Assembly (NCBI RefSeq): GCF_037974355.1
Contig: NZ_CP150235.1
Coordinates: forward strand, 682,001 to 746,000
Reading direction: 5' to 3'
Length of the DNA stretch: 64,000 nt
DNA from: Paenibacillus sp. FSL R5-0517
GTDB lineage: Bacteria > Bacillota > Bacilli > Paenibacillales > Paenibacillaceae
Each line of letters begins with the position of its first letter. Positions within the stretch are counted from its first letter, which is position 1. The notes beneath the pieces are model-generated. The model was given only the letters and a program-made list of their open reading frames with translations, had not been told where the DNA came from and did no database searches. Made by a program: the position numbers and the translations under genes. Below are positions 35,184 to 45,338 of this stretch, piece after piece.

Positions 35184-37898
35184 TTAAGCTTTTTTCATCA
35201 TTTGACGCAATACGGTTTGCAGGATACCGCCGTTATGGTAGTAATCCACGTCAACCATACTGTCCAGACGAGCGATAACAGGGAAATCGAACTGTGTACC
35301 GTCTTCACGAGTTACGGTAACTTTCAACTCTTGTCCTGGCTTCACATCATTGCTGAGACCCGTAATGTCATACGTTTCACGTCCGTTCAGACCAAGGCTG
35401 GACCAGCCGTGACCCTCTTGGAATTGCAATGGCATTACGCCCATGCCAACCAGGTTACTACGGTGAATCCGCTCGAAGCTTTCTGCGATAACGGCTTTGA
35501 CGCCGAGCAGGAATGTTCCTTTTGCCGCCCAGTCACGGGAGCTTCCTGTACCGTACTCTTTACCTGCGATAACGATCAGGTTCTGTCCTTCATCTTGATA
35601 CTTCATGGAAGCATCGTAGATGGACATTTCTTCGTCCGTTGGCAGGTACTTCGTGATACCGCCCTCGGTGCCCGGAGCAACCTGGTTACGGATACGAATA
35701 TTGGCGAACGTACCACGCATCATTACTTCATGGTTACCACGACGTGAGCCGTAGGAGTTGAAGTCTTTGCGCTCTACGCCATGCTCTTTCAAGTACAGTC
35801 CAGCCGGGCTGGATACCGCAATATTACCTGCTGGCGAGATATGGTCCGTTGTTACGGAATCCGCAAGCAATGCCATAACGCGTGCAGAACGGATATCTGC
35901 GATATCGTTCAACTTGTCGCCAAGTTCTTGGAAGAACGGAGGATTTTGAATGTACGTAGAATTTGGATCCCACTCGTACAATTCACCTTCCGGTACAGAG
36001 ATTGCATTCCAACGCTCATTAGCTGTAAATACGTTCTCGTACTTGTTGCGGAACATCTGAGCGTTCAGGGAGCTAGCGATGGTATCCTTGATTTCCTCGG
36101 AGCTAGGCCAGAGGTCTTTCAGGAATACAGGCTCATTGTTCGTATCATAACCGATTGGATCGGTTTCAAAGTCAATATTCACAGTACCTGCAAGTGCATA
36201 TGCCACAACGAGTGGTGGAGATGCCAGGTAGTTGGCTTTAACCTGTGCGTGCACACGGCCTTCAAAGTTACGGTTACCGGACAATACAGCCGCAACGGTC
36301 ATATCGTTCTCAGCAATCGCTTCGCTCACTTCGTCTGGCAGTGGGCCGGAGTTACCGATGCAAGTCGCACAGCCGTAGCCGGCAACGTTGAATCCGAGTT
36401 GGTCCAGATATGGAATCAGGCCTGCTTTTTCCAGGTACTCGGTGACAACAAGGGAACCTGGAGTCAGACTGCTTTTCACATATCCTGGCTTGGTCAGGCC
36501 GCGTTCAACTGCTTTTTTCGCCAGTAGTCCTGCTCCAACCATAACACTTGGATTCGAAGTATTCGTACAACTTGTGATCGCCGCGATCACAACAGCGCCT
36601 GCTTTCAATTCACTGGTGGAACCGTTCGGGTGCTTGACAGGTACGGTTTGTTCGATTTTCTCATCGCTCAGCCCGTATCCGCCTTTATCTACAGGTGTAC
36701 GGATGATGCTGTTGAAGCTTTCTTTCATTTGTGTCAGCTCGATGCGATCCTGTGGACGTTTTGGTCCTGCAAGACTTGGTACAACAGAGCCGAGATCCAG
36801 TTCAATCACATCTGTGAATTCAGGGTCAACGGTGCTGGAAGTACGGAACATGCCTTGAGCTTTGTAATAAGCTTCAACCAACTCCACTTGCTCGTCAGGA
36901 CGGCCAGTGCTGCGCAGATAGTTCAACGTTTCACTATCGACAGGGAAGAAACCGATCGTTGCGCCGTACTCTGGTGCCATGTTGGCTACTGTTGCACGGT
37001 CAGCCAGACCGATGTTGGCAAGACCAGGTCCGTAGAACTCTACGAATTTACCAACAACGCCTTTTTTACGAAGCAATTGGGTAACTGTCAGTGCCAGATC
37101 CGTTGCTGTTGCGCCTTCACTCAGGCTGCCTGTCAGTTTGAAACCGATAACGTCCGGTGTTACAAAGTAAAGCGGTTGGCCCAGCATACCTGCTTCGGCC
37201 TCGATTCCACCAACACCCCAACCAACAACGCCAAGTCCGTTGATCATGGTGGTGTGGGAGTCAGTACCTACGAGGGAATCCGGGAATACAACGGTCTCGC
37301 CGTCAACAGTTTTCGTTGCTGCCACGGAAGCCAGATACTCCAGGTTAACCTGGTGAACGATCCCTGTGGATGGTGGAACTGCACGGAAGTTGTTGAATGC
37401 CGTTTGCGCCCAACGCAAGAAGCGGTAACGCTCTTCATTACGCTCGAACTCAACTTTGATATTGTAATCAAGTGCATCGTTGGTACCAAAAGCATCAACC
37501 ATAACAGAGTGGTCGATAACGAGATCGACGGGTACGAGCGGGTTGATCTGTTTCGGATCGCCGCCTGCTTTTTTCACAGTATCACGCATTGCAGCGAGGT
37601 CAACGACAACCGGTACACCGGTGAAATCCTGCAGTACGATACGTGCAGGAATGAATGGAATTTCCTTGTTATTATCACGGCCATCTGCCCAGCCGGTCAG
37701 TTGTTTTACATGTTCTTCGGTAATGGCACGTCCGTCGAATTGACGAATTGCTGCTTCAAGCAACACTTTAATGGAGAAAGGGAGTCTGGAAAGATCGCCG
37801 TGGCCGTTTTCCTGAAGAGCATCGAGACTGTAGTAGCGGTAAGACTTGCCTCCAACCTCAAGACTGCGAGCGGCGGAGAAATGATTCTTTGCTGACAT
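35184..37898 (-). CDS. acnA: Aconitate hydratase
   Basis: This encodes 904 residues, full length for AcnA/CitB. [4Fe-4S] cysteines lie in [22 protein letters not shown] and [12 protein letters not shown]. Further signatures are [22 protein letters not shown] and the C-terminal swivel domain [18 protein letters not shown]. It isomerises citrate to isocitrate in the TCA cycle. In Bacillus it also binds RNA when iron is low. The start follows GGAGGTAC. The upstream region carries a palindrome also found at iclR. Confidence 0.97.
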   Translation of the reverse strand: MSAKNHFSAARSLEVGGKSYRYYSLDALQENGHGDLSRLPFSIKVLLEAAIRQFDGRAITEEHVKQLTGWADGRDNNKEIPFIPARIVLQDFTGVPVVVDLAAMRDTVKKAGGDPKQINPLVPVDLVIDHSVMVDAFGTNDALDYNIKVEFERNEERYRFLRWAQTAFNNFRAVPPSTGIVHQVNLEYLASVAATKTVDGETVVFPDSLVGTDSHTTMINGLGVVGWGVGGIEAEAGMLGQPLYFVTPDVIGFKLTGSLSEGATATDLALTVTQLLRKKGVVGKFVEFYGPGLANIGLADRATVANMAPEYGATIGFFPVDSETLNYLRSTGRPDEQVELVEAYYKAQGMFRTSSTVDPEFTDVIELDLGSVVPSLAGPKRPQDRIELTQMKESFNSIIRTPVDKGGYGLSDEKIEQTVPVKHPNGSTSELKAGAVVIAAITSCTNTSNPSVMVGAGLLAKKAVERGLTKPGYVKSSLTPGSLVVTEYLEKAGLIPYLDQLGFNVAGYGCATCIGNSGPLPDEVSEAIAENDMTVAAVLSGNRNFEGRVHAQVKANYLASPPLVVAYALAGTVNIDFETDPIGYDTNNEPVFLKDLWPSSEEIKDTIASSLNAQMFRNKYENVFTANERWNAISVPEGELYEWDPNSTYIQNPPFFQELGDKLNDIADIRSARVMALLADSVTTDHISPAGNIAVSSPAGLYLKEHGVERKDFNSYGSRRGNHEVMMRGTFANIRIRNQVAPGTEGGITKYLPTDEEMSIYDASMKYQDEGQNLIVIAGKEYGTGSSRDWAAKGTFLLGVKAVIAESFERIHRSNLVGMGVMPLQFQEGHGWSSLGLNGRETYDITGLSNDVKPGQELKVTVTREDGTQFDFPVIARLDSMVDVDYYHNGGILQTVLRQMMKKA

Positions 37899-37990
37899 AC
37901 ATGTACCTCCTTGGGATGTGTCGGTGAGATGAAGAAAACGTTCATTTAGGTGAAGAACAGGCCTTCATCGTTCCGTGTTCTTGTTCGTTA

Positions 37991-38007
37991 GTTTCATCAG
38001 ATGAAAC
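37991..38007. promoter_or_regulatory. Palindromic operator candidate upstream of acnA
   Basis: GTTTCATCAGATGAAAC has perfect 7-bp arms around three bases. The arms are identical to those at 24113-24129 before the iclR gene. It lies 93 bp upstream of the acnA start, just downstream of the predicted promoter. No gene is supported in the rest of the 37899-38280 gap. Confidence 0.58.
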
Positions 38008-38036
38008 GTAATTTCATAATCATGACTTTAGTATTA

Positions 38037-38065
38037 AGTATACCGTTTTCACCTCCGTACGTAAA
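38037..38065 (-). promoter_or_regulatory. Likely acnA promoter
   Basis: On the minus strand a -35 box TTTACG (38060-38065), 17-bp spacer and -10 box TATACT (38037-38042). Confidence 0.5.
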
Positions 38066-38280
38066 GGTCTTTTTGCCTGATCAAGCAAGCATTTGGACCA
38101 ATGAAGGCGTTTTCGTGAAGCGGGCAGGAATAAGATATCTCGTGTACCTGTATTTGCCGAATTTTGGACCTCCTTCCCGAGCCGTGTACATACAACCGGG
38201 GACCCTCTCATATGAATAGTAGGAGTTTATATACGCAATGAATATTCCGGACAGAACTCATGCCAAAGGGGGACATAGGC

Positions 38281-39279
38281 TTGGAACGGGAATGGAAGAG
38301 TGCCTTATATACTTACGTGAACCAGTACAATCGCTGTGAGATCGACTACCGTCCACAGACCAGCGAACGGATCGTTACCGATCCTGAATTCGTGGTGGAA
38401 CGGGGAGAGCGTATGGCAAGGCTGGACGAATGGTATCGTAAGCGGCGCGCCGTGCCTCTTCGCAGCGAGACCAGCGCCAAGCTTGTGCGCACGCTTATGG
38501 ATGGACAGGAAGAAGCCGTGGTGGATGTACAATTGTACAGCAGACTGTTCTATGAGAAGAGCGGTATTACCCACCGGGAGGACCGGATTGAGCGGGAGCG
38601 GTTAACCTTTCTGCGGCAGAGTGGTGGATGGATCATTGGACGGGTTGAGCGAGAAGTGCCGGAGCGTCGCCCTGCGGGGGAAGGGCGTCCGTTTCAACAA
38701 GCTGATTTTGTACAGGCGATGAATCGACCGCTGCTGAATCGGGAAGTGTTGGGTCAGGGAAGAAGCTCACGGCAACAAGCCTATCGCAGAGATTTGGCGG
38801 TTGCCTATGCGGATCGGTGGTGGAATGCGGGGAATCCGGCCTTTGAGGAATTTGATGTGGATTGCACTAATTACGTGTCTCAATGTCTCTTTGCAGGGGG
38901 GGCACCCATCCACTATACTGGTAGAAGAGAAGCCGGCTGGTGGTATAAGGGGTATGTGAACGGCTCCGAAATGTGGAGTTACAGCTGGGCAGTTTCCAAC
39001 AGTCTGGAGCGTTATTTGTCAGGCAGCAGCTGGGGTCTGACCGCGACAGAAGTGGAGCGTCCTGAGCAGCTGATGCTCGGTGATGTTATTCTCTACGATT
39101 GGGATGGAGATGGACGATTTCAGCACAGCACCGTTGTGACCGCGTTTGATGCAGGTGGTATGCCGCTGGTCAATGCACACACGGTTAGCAGCCGTCACCG
39201 ATTTTGGGATTACCGGGATTCTTACGCTTGGACGGAGCGGACGGTATACCGGCTTTTTCATATTTCAGATGAGTTTTGA
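38281..39279 (+). CDS. Amidase-domain protein (Amidase_6, NlpC/P60-like fold)
   Basis: This encodes 332 residues from TTG 38281, which follows AAAGGGGGAC by 7 bp; ATG 38260 is an alternative with no site. The N-terminal 160 residues are charged and unrecognised. The C-terminal putative amidase domain has the nucleophile Cys in DCTNYVSQCLFAGGAP (about 195) and a His in FQHSTVVTAFD plus NAHTVSSRHRFWDYR. Such domains cleave amide bonds, often in cell-wall peptides. No signal peptide is seen, so the site of action is unclear. Confidence 0.8.
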   Translation: MEREWKSALYTYVNQYNRCEIDYRPQTSERIVTDPEFVVERGERMARLDEWYRKRRAVPLRSETSAKLVRTLMDGQEEAVVDVQLYSRLFYEKSGITHREDRIERERLTFLRQSGGWIIGRVEREVPERRPAGEGRPFQQADFVQAMNRPLLNREVLGQGRSSRQQAYRRDLAVAYADRWWNAGNPAFEEFDVDCTNYVSQCLFAGGAPIHYTGRREAGWWYKGYVNGSEMWSYSWAVSNSLERYLSGSSWGLTATEVERPEQLMLGDVILYDWDGDGRFQHSTVVTAFDAGGMPLVNAHTVSSRHRFWDYRDSYAWTERTVYRLFHISDEF

Positions 39280-39416
39280 ACACGAAAGATTTTCGGGATG
39301 CGGTGACGCAGACATCCAGTTCCGTGTAAAATAAGACCAGATAACACAAGCAGAAAAACAAGGGTGCTGAGCATGCAAGCATGACAGCATCAGGCACAGA
39401 TAATCGGAGGGTACAC

Positions 39417-40517
39417 ATGAGTATGGATAAATTAAAAGTAGGCGTCGTGTACGGCGGAAAATCAGGCGAGCATGAGGTGTCGCTACAAACGGCGTTTGCT
39501 GTAACGAACGCATTTGATTACGAGAAGTATGAACTGGTTCCTTTTTATATCTCCAAGCAGGGGACGTGGAAAAAAGGACCTGTCATGCATGCGCCGTTCG
39601 CGCAGATTGAAGATTTGAAGCTGGAGCAATCGGCGGGTGGAACGCAGGATGCCCTGAACGCACTGTTTGGCCGTTTGTATGGCGGAGCAGAAGCGCTGGA
39701 CGTAATGTTCCCTCTGCTGCATGGTACGTTTGGCGAGGATGGCACCATTCAGGGCATGTTCGAGATGGCGGATATGCCATATGTAGGTGCAGGTGTACTC
39801 GCTTCGGCTGGCGGCATGGACAAAGTGGTCATGAAAAAGCTGTTTGCACAGGCTGGCATTGACCAATGTGCCTTTACGTATTTTAATGCTACACAATGGA
39901 AGCAGACAGAGCACGAAATGATCGTACAGGTCGAAGATCAGCTGGGGTATCCTTGTTTTATCAAACCGGCCAATCTGGGCTCCAGTGTGGGCATCTCCAA
40001 AGCGCGTAACCGCGATGAGCTGAAGACAGCTGTCGAGTTCGCACTACGGTATGATACGAAGGTGGTTATTGAGGAGTTCGTTGAAGCACGTGAAGTTGAG
40101 GTTAGCGTGCTCGGCAATGACGAGCCAATGGCTTCCGTTCCAGGCGAGATCGTATCCTCCGGGGAGTATTATGACTATGCAGCCAAGTATATTGATGGTC
40201 AATCACAGATGCTGATCCCAGCTCCACTGGACCCGGAGGCCGCAGATCGCATTCGCGAGGCAGCTCTGCAGGCGTTCCGTGCGATTGAAGGTAACGGCAT
40301 TTCACGTGCGGACTTCTTCATTCGGAAAAATGACGGCGCATTGCTTATTAATGAAGTGAACACCATGCCTGGTTTCACACCCTATAGCATGTATCCACTT
40401 CTTTGGCGTGAGACAGGTGTCTCGTATGCCGAATTGCTGGATCGCATGATTGAGCTGGCACTGGAGCGTTACAACCGCAAGCAGGCACTGAATTACGAGA
40501 ACGGCGTACAGGCGTAG
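39417..40517 (+). CDS. ddl: D-alanine-D-alanine ligase
   Basis: This encodes 366 residues from ATG 39417, with GGAGGG 6 bp upstream. The N-terminal VGVVYGGKSGEHEVSLQTA is the ligase signature. The ATP-grasp body includes FIKPANLGSSVGISKA and VNTMPGFTPYS. The omega-loop YYDYAAKYIDGQSQMLIPA has the Tyr-Asp-Tyr...Lys-Tyr pattern of D-Ala-D-Ala ligases and differs from the VanA/VanB type, so a vancomycin-resistance ligase is unlikely. It makes the peptidoglycan terminal dipeptide. Confidence 0.93.
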   Translation: MSMDKLKVGVVYGGKSGEHEVSLQTAFAVTNAFDYEKYELVPFYISKQGTWKKGPVMHAPFAQIEDLKLEQSAGGTQDALNALFGRLYGGAEALDVMFPLLHGTFGEDGTIQGMFEMADMPYVGAGVLASAGGMDKVVMKKLFAQAGIDQCAFTYFNATQWKQTEHEMIVQVEDQLGYPCFIKPANLGSSVGISKARNRDELKTAVEFALRYDTKVVIEEFVEAREVEVSVLGNDEPMASVPGEIVSSGEYYDYAAKYIDGQSQMLIPAPLDPEAADRIREAALQAFRAIEGNGISRADFFIRKNDGALLINEVNTMPGFTPYSMYPLLWRETGVSYAELLDRMIELALERYNRKQALNYENGVQA

Positions 40518-40547
40518 CCTGCAACCACAAGATCAGGAGGGATATGC

Positions 40548-40871
40548 ATGGGATTTCAGACTGAATTCAATTCCGTATGCAAGTTCAAGAGTGAGCAGGA
40601 GCTGTTCGAACTGCTTGAATACGGACGCGGCAAAATGGTCAAACAGGGCTTCCGGGTATTTCCTACCGGCCAGAAAGTGATTGCATACACACCGGATAAC
40701 GTGGCTGTAGCCATCGTGAAGATCGTGGTTTCCATTGCAGAGATCAACTTCCAGGGGCAAGAAGTAACCGAAGTGGAGATGCAACTGATCCGCAAACTGA
40801 CGGAGGAAGAATCACGTATCCAGACCGCGCTTGCCGATGAGATGTTCTTTGGAGAACAAGCGCAGGAGTAG
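40548..40871 (+). CDS. Small cytoplasmic protein of unknown function
   Basis: This encodes 107 residues. The ATG at 40548 follows CAGGAGGGAT. A beta-alpha arrangement is suggested (FNSVCKFKSEQELFELLEYG, then GFRVFPTGQKVIAYT and VAVAIVKIVVSIAEINF), with an acidic C-terminal helix. There is no membrane segment. It begins 30 bp after ddl, suggesting cotranscription. The family is not recognised. Confidence 0.75.
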   Translation: MGFQTEFNSVCKFKSEQELFELLEYGRGKMVKQGFRVFPTGQKVIAYTPDNVAVAIVKIVVSIAEINFQGQEVTEVEMQLIRKLTEEESRIQTALADEMFFGEQAQE

Positions 40872-41028
40872 TGATTTTGACCGGGAATGCGGGTTGGATG
40901 GACTGATTTGCCAGAATACGATTATGGTCACTCTTTTAGGGTAAAACTTGGTTATATACAGTGACGGTACATCCTGACGGCTGAACATGCCTTGCAGGTT
41001 CTCCGCCCTAATAGAGAGGAAGAAATTC

Positions 41029-42030
41029 ATGCTCGTACGCTTTGGTTACGTGGCCATGTCCGTGCTCATAGAGAATGCCTCGCCTTCCCGGACCATGACC
41101 ATGTCGAGTTTTAACAAAATCGATGACAGGGAAGCAGCGATCCGCAAGCTCGAACGGATTGCAGCCGAGAACCTGCATAATACATTACGTTTGCTCAGGC
41201 ACAACAAGGGCAGCCATATTCATGTATATCGCTTCTCTTCCAAATTGATTCCACTGGCAACACACGAGGATCTGAATGACTGGGACCCGTTCCCGGCTCT
41301 GAAGCAGGACTTTGCGGCCATTGGTGATTTTGTGAAGGAAAATCATATGCGTGTCTCCTTTCATCCGGATCATTTTACCGTACTTAGTACACCCCGTGAG
41401 CAAGTTCTGCGCAACTCGATTCGCGACCTTCGTCATCATGTTCGGATGCTGGATGCCATGGGACTGAATGCCACTGCCAAGAACAATATACATATTGGTG
41501 GTGCATACGGGGACAAGCCTTCGGCGGCGCTTCGTTTTGAAGAAAATTTTTTGAAGCTGGATCGGGACATTCAGGAGCGGCTCACACTCGAAAATGATGA
41601 CAAAACATTCAACGCACCCGAGACACTGGCCGTGTGCCAGCGCCTGGGATTACCCATGGTATTGGATATCCATCACCAGTGGGTGAACAACGAGGGAGAA
41701 CAGCCATGGGATCTGTGGCCTGATATTCTGAAGACCTGGGAGTCACCGCTTGCCCAGGCAGATTCACCGGCTGATCAGCCATTGCCACCCAAAATTCATG
41801 TCTCCAGTCCGAAGAGTGAAAAGGATGTGCGAGGTCATGCGGATGGCGTGGAGGTAGAGCCTATGCTCGACTTCTTGCGTCATATCGCAGCAGACACCCC
41901 AAGGCTTGACGTGATGATTGAGGCCAAACGCAAGGATGAGGCTCTTGTGCAGCTGATGCAGAAGCTGGCATTCTATCACGAAGAGGGCGTGGAATGGGTG
42001 GACGAGTCTACCGTCATCATTCATCCGTAG
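41029..42030 (+). CDS. uvsE: UV DNA damage endonuclease
   Basis: This encodes 333 residues from ATG 41029, 8 bp after GAGAGGA. The TIM-barrel UVDE family is shown by VRFGYVAMSVLI, MRVSFHPDHFTVLST, NIHIGGAYGDK, LENDDKTF, LDIHHQWVN and KIHVSSPKSEKDVRGHADGV, which supply the metal ligands. It nicks DNA 5' to UV photoproducts. This enzyme is typical of spore formers. Confidence 0.94.
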   Translation: MLVRFGYVAMSVLIENASPSRTMTMSSFNKIDDREAAIRKLERIAAENLHNTLRLLRHNKGSHIHVYRFSSKLIPLATHEDLNDWDPFPALKQDFAAIGDFVKENHMRVSFHPDHFTVLSTPREQVLRNSIRDLRHHVRMLDAMGLNATAKNNIHIGGAYGDKPSAALRFEENFLKLDRDIQERLTLENDDKTFNAPETLAVCQRLGLPMVLDIHHQWVNNEGEQPWDLWPDILKTWESPLAQADSPADQPLPPKIHVSSPKSEKDVRGHADGVEVEPMLDFLRHIAADTPRLDVMIEAKRKDEALVQLMQKLAFYHEEGVEWVDESTVIIHP

Positions 42031-42128
42031 AGCCAAAAGGGGCTTGGGCAACGAGAAACTTTACGACCTGCGGGGCGTATACTTTTAACAAGTATTTCAA
42101 CTTTTCGTAGATTGATATAGAAAGTAGA

Positions 42129-43001
42129 GTGAACGCTTTGAATGAGAAGGAAAAGATACCTTATGTCGTGACAAGCAAAAGCTATACTGCCGTTGCTATT
42201 AATGCAGCTTCCAAAGCTGGCGAATGGATCAAAAGCCGTCTTGGGACGGTAGCTGAACTTGGCACCAAGTATTCACCCCAAGATCTGGTGACCGAAGTGG
42301 ATAAAGGAGCGGAGCAGATGATCCGCCGCCTGATTCTTACGCATTTTCCCCACCATGCCATTCTGGGTGAAGAAGGCGTCGAACCGGGACCGGAAGCTTC
42401 GGCAAAAGCATTGAAAGAGGCCGAGGAAGAAGAGTTCCTGTGGATTGTTGATCCGGTGGATGGAACGACGAACTTCGTACACGGATTCCCGTTTTACTCG
42501 GTGTCTATCGCATTGGCTCATAATGGTGAAGTCATTGTCGGCGTGATCTACGACCCTTCCCGTGATGAAATGTTTGTTGCGGAAAAAGGTAAAGGAGCTT
42601 ACGTTCACGGCAACCGGATGCAAGTATCCGGTGAACAGGCACTGGCTCAGAGCCTGATTGCGGTTGGGTTCCCGGCAGACACAACCTTTGCGTTGCCGCT
42701 GAATATGGCTGCTGTGCAGGCGCTGGCTCCGCAAGTTCGTAACTTGCGTGCAGGCGGATCCGCCGCTCTTCATCTGGCATATGTTGCCGCAGGGCGTCTC
42801 AGCGCCTACACCGAAGTTGGGTTGAAACCGTGGGATATTGCCGCAGGTGCGCTGTTGGTTGAAGAATCCGGCGGCAAGGTGACCGATACCATCGGAACAC
42901 CTTATCAACTGTCAGTAAGTCATGTCGTTGCCAGCAATGGCAAAATCCATGATGCACTGACGGATGTGTTGAAGGAAGCGAAAGCAACGGGTCTGGAGTG
43001 A
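42129..43001 (+). CDS. suhB: Inositol-monophosphatase-family phosphatase
   Basis: This encodes 290 residues. The GTG 42129 or TTG 42138 start is uncertain; neither has a strong site. The metal-site motifs are ILGEEG, WIVDPVDGTTNFVHGFP (about 118) and GLKPWDIAAGALLVEESGG. Family members dephosphorylate inositol phosphate, fructose bisphosphate or PAP; the substrate is not set by sequence. Symbol suhB is by family only. Confidence 0.88.
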   Translation: MNALNEKEKIPYVVTSKSYTAVAINAASKAGEWIKSRLGTVAELGTKYSPQDLVTEVDKGAEQMIRRLILTHFPHHAILGEEGVEPGPEASAKALKEAEEEEFLWIVDPVDGTTNFVHGFPFYSVSIALAHNGEVIVGVIYDPSRDEMFVAEKGKGAYVHGNRMQVSGEQALAQSLIAVGFPADTTFALPLNMAAVQALAPQVRNLRAGGSAALHLAYVAAGRLSAYTEVGLKPWDIAAGALLVEESGGKVTDTIGTPYQLSVSHVVASNGKIHDALTDVLKEAKATGLE

Positions 43002-43040
43002 GTTTATTCAACTCATCGATGCTTTAATTATTTTTAATTG

Positions 43041-43170
43041 TACATTAACGGAGGGGACAGAAAGCATCTGAAGAAGCGGAGCTAAAAGCTTTCTGGAAGA
43101 AAGCTGCTTCGTAAGCATATGCTACGCCTTTATCACCGGATTTCTACCTTGGAAAGGGGATCAAAGAAAT
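43041..43170 (+). repeat. Dispersed repeat family 2, second copy
   Basis: Shares the core of the copy at 31282-31400, including the perfect hairpin AGCTTTCT-GGA-AGAAAGCT (43087-43105), and continues with CACCGG and a purine-rich end. It lies about 100 bp upstream of the small gene at 43270. Confidence 0.75.
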
Positions 43171-43269
43171 CTGGGGATAACAGCGATCCGAAGATGGTTA
43201 TGTACACGAAGTGAACGTACAATAGCAATATTTAACACATGTATGACTTTAATTAAAGGAGCGAGAACA

Positions 43270-43560
43270 ATGGATGAATCCAAAGAACTGGAACGACGGC
43301 TCAGTGATATGCTGACGGAAGGGGACATGGAAGAGTCCGGCGACACCGATCAGCGTGAACGCCAGTTGATTCCTCCCAAATATGAAGTGCGAATCCAGAC
43401 AGAGCGTGATCCGATTGTCGAGGAAACGTTAAAGTACCGGAAGATGGCACGCGAGTTGGATGATCGTTATGATCGATATCTGGAGCGAGCTACCGGGAAC
43501 AAACCGGAGAGCGACAAGGGTCATTCGAATGCCGAAGACTCGGATAAGCCGCAATCTTAA
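43270..43560 (+). CDS. Small charged protein, function unknown
   Basis: This encodes 96 residues from ATG 43270, preceded by AAAGGAGCGAG; an in-frame start at 43243 has no site. It is rich in Glu, Asp, Arg and Lys with a predicted coiled helix (VEETLKYRKMARELDDRYDR) and a disordered C-terminus. There is no membrane helix or cysteine pair. The family is not recognised. Confidence 0.7.
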   Translation: MDESKELERRLSDMLTEGDMEESGDTDQRERQLIPPKYEVRIQTERDPIVEETLKYRKMARELDDRYDRYLERATGNKPESDKGHSNAEDSDKPQS

Positions 43561-43594
43561 CTAATCACTGAACGTCATAGCTGTGCTTCACCAG

Positions 43595-43627
43595 TAACAG
43601 ACTCCCCATCCGGGAGTCTGTTATTTC
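43595..43627 (+). terminator. Terminator after the small charged protein gene
   Basis: TAACAGACTCCC (43595-43606) pairs with GGGAGTCTGTTA (43612-43623), followed by a short T tract. Confidence 0.8.
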
Positions 43628-43766
43628 ATGCGCACTTCCAGCAGAGAGGACAGCGCCTGCTTTAAAATGATAGAATAGAGTAACACGAACTTATATCATT
43701 GGAATGAGCGATGTACTATATATTAGTGTGAATGAAGATAGATTCACGAAAAGGAGTGTTACCTGA

Positions 43767-45089
43767 ATGAAGCGTAAACGGATATGGGAAAATACGGCTG
43801 CCGGTTTAACGGCGAGCATGTTGGCAGGAATGCTGCTCTTCACATCTTCTGCATTGCCTGCACACGCGGCTGACACCACAACAAGTGTATTGCCAGTGGG
43901 TACAAACGAAGCTTCGCTGACTGCGAAGAAAGATGCAGTAGCCGTAACGAAGGAGTTCCGCATCGTCACATTGGGAGATTCCATAACGGTAGGTTATGAG
44001 CCCAACACGAAAGAATTGCCTTATGGTTATGTCGAACGTCTGCAGGAGCAAGGTTTGCTGCACGGACGTACACAGGTGGACAACTACGGGATTGCGGGAC
44101 TTAAGACCAGTGGTCTGAAAAACTTCACTACTGCAATTAAGGATGGCAAAACACTGACTTCCGAAGCCATTCAACCAAGCCTTCCTGATCCAAGAGCGGG
44201 ACAGATCGGAGCTAACACTGCCGCAATCCGGGAGAGTGTAGCACAGGCCAATCTGGTCGCAATTACCATTGGGGGAAATGATGTATCTGAGCTTCTCGGT
44301 ACAGCAGACAAACTGAGTGATCAGGAACTGCAAACAAAATTAAAAGAATTACTTGCAACATATACAGAGAATGTTAGTGCAACGATTAATACGATCCATG
44401 AAATTAATCCGACCGCTACAATTGTCATCGCAGACCAATATCAACCGATGCCAGAAGTAGCGGGCAAGGCACTCTATGCCAAACTGATGGAGGCATCCCA
44501 AGGTTTCACACAGACGATTGATGGAATCGCAGCTAAATTCTCTGCTCAAGGAACCAATGTCAAAGTCGCACACGTGGCCAAAGAGTTTGTTGGCGGTGAA
44601 GGCACGATGACTCATATGATCAAAGATCGTGATTTTCACCCGAATCAATTCGGATATGCGGCCATTGCCGAAGTATTTGCCAAAACGATCTGGGGAGATT
44701 ACACCAAGCTGACTGCACCTGCCACAGGTGAACCCATGAATATTATCGTGAGTGGCAAAACCTTGAATACACCGTACAAACCAATTATCCGTAACGGCAA
44801 AAACTTTGTGGCAATCCAAGATATCGTGAACGCTGTCGGTGCTACTACGGTATGGGATAACAAGACTTCAACTGCAACCATTACATATGGAGAGCGGAAA
44901 GTTGCTGTCAAGATTGGTGCCAATGCGGTGAAGGTCAATGGAGCATCGGTTAACGTGGATACACCTGCATTCCTGAACAAGGTAGGCAAAGAGTCCAAAA
45001 CCTATGTCCCTCTTGCCATGGTGGCTGAAGGACTTGGCTTTGATGTGCAATATGTAGCGAAGCTGAGAACTGTTTTTGTTAATCCGTAA
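43767..45089 (+). CDS. Secreted SGNH hydrolase with copper-amine-oxidase-like C-terminal domain
   Basis: This encodes 440 residues. A signal peptide of about 36 residues ends near LPAHAADT. The GDSL/SGNH blocks are TLGDSITVGY (Ser about 71), the Gly in NYGIAGLKTSG, ITIGGNDVSEL, and the Asp/His block DFHPNQFGYAAI (about 289). Residues 325-440 form a domain like the N-terminal stalk of copper amine oxidase (FVAIQDIVNAVGATTVW, YVPLAMVAEGLGFDV). This domain is common on Paenibacillus surface proteins and probably binds the cell envelope. It is an extracellular esterase or lipase of unknown substrate. RBS AAAAGGAGTG. Confidence 0.88.
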   Translation: MKRKRIWENTAAGLTASMLAGMLLFTSSALPAHAADTTTSVLPVGTNEASLTAKKDAVAVTKEFRIVTLGDSITVGYEPNTKELPYGYVERLQEQGLLHGRTQVDNYGIAGLKTSGLKNFTTAIKDGKTLTSEAIQPSLPDPRAGQIGANTAAIRESVAQANLVAITIGGNDVSELLGTADKLSDQELQTKLKELLATYTENVSATINTIHEINPTATIVIADQYQPMPEVAGKALYAKLMEASQGFTQTIDGIAAKFSAQGTNVKVAHVAKEFVGGEGTMTHMIKDRDFHPNQFGYAAIAEVFAKTIWGDYTKLTAPATGEPMNIIVSGKTLNTPYKPIIRNGKNFVAIQDIVNAVGATTVWDNKTSTATITYGERKVAVKIGANAVKVNGASVNVDTPAFLNKVGKESKTYVPLAMVAEGLGFDVQYVAKLRTVFVNP

Positions 45090-45121
45090 GATATGTTTCA
45101 TGCTTTAGCATGATGTGATTC

Positions 45122-45168
45122 AACAGCCAGAATGCCTTGATCTGTTCAAGGCATTCTGGCTGTTTTGT
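45122..45168 (+). terminator. Strong terminator after the SGNH hydrolase
   Basis: A perfect 19-bp stem (AACAGCCAGAATGCCTTGA at 45122-45140, complement at 45146-45164) is followed by T residues. Confidence 0.92.
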
Positions 45169-45236
45169 GTTCTTTTTGAGTTGCTGACACAGATGGATCA
45201 CTCCTCTAATGACCTGAAATGTTGGATAAATATATC

Positions 45237-45265
45237 TTGTCAGATGCCCAATGGATGTGTAAATA
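45237..45265 (+). promoter_or_regulatory. Likely promoter of the yesM-like gene
   Basis: -35 box TTGTCA (45237-45242), 17-bp spacer, -10 box TAAATA (45260-45265), 74 bp before the ATG. Confidence 0.5.
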
Positions 45266-45338
45266 TGAAAATAACTTACAATAAAACGATTAAACCATAA
45301 CACGACAGCACCCTTCGCAAGGCAAAGGAGCGCTTAGG

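Noticed and set aside
38037..38053. A cre-like site (TGAAAACGGTATAC) at the acnA -10
   Set aside because: The last two positions differ from the cre consensus, so evidence is too weak.
38001..38219. A 72-codon frame on the + strand upstream of acnA
   Set aside because: It has no ribosome site and begins inside the palindrome in the acnA promoter region.
31490..40517. A full vancomycin-resistance operon (vanHAX)
   Set aside because: No VanH dehydrogenase or VanX dipeptidase was found, and the ddl omega-loop is the D-Ala-D-Ala type.
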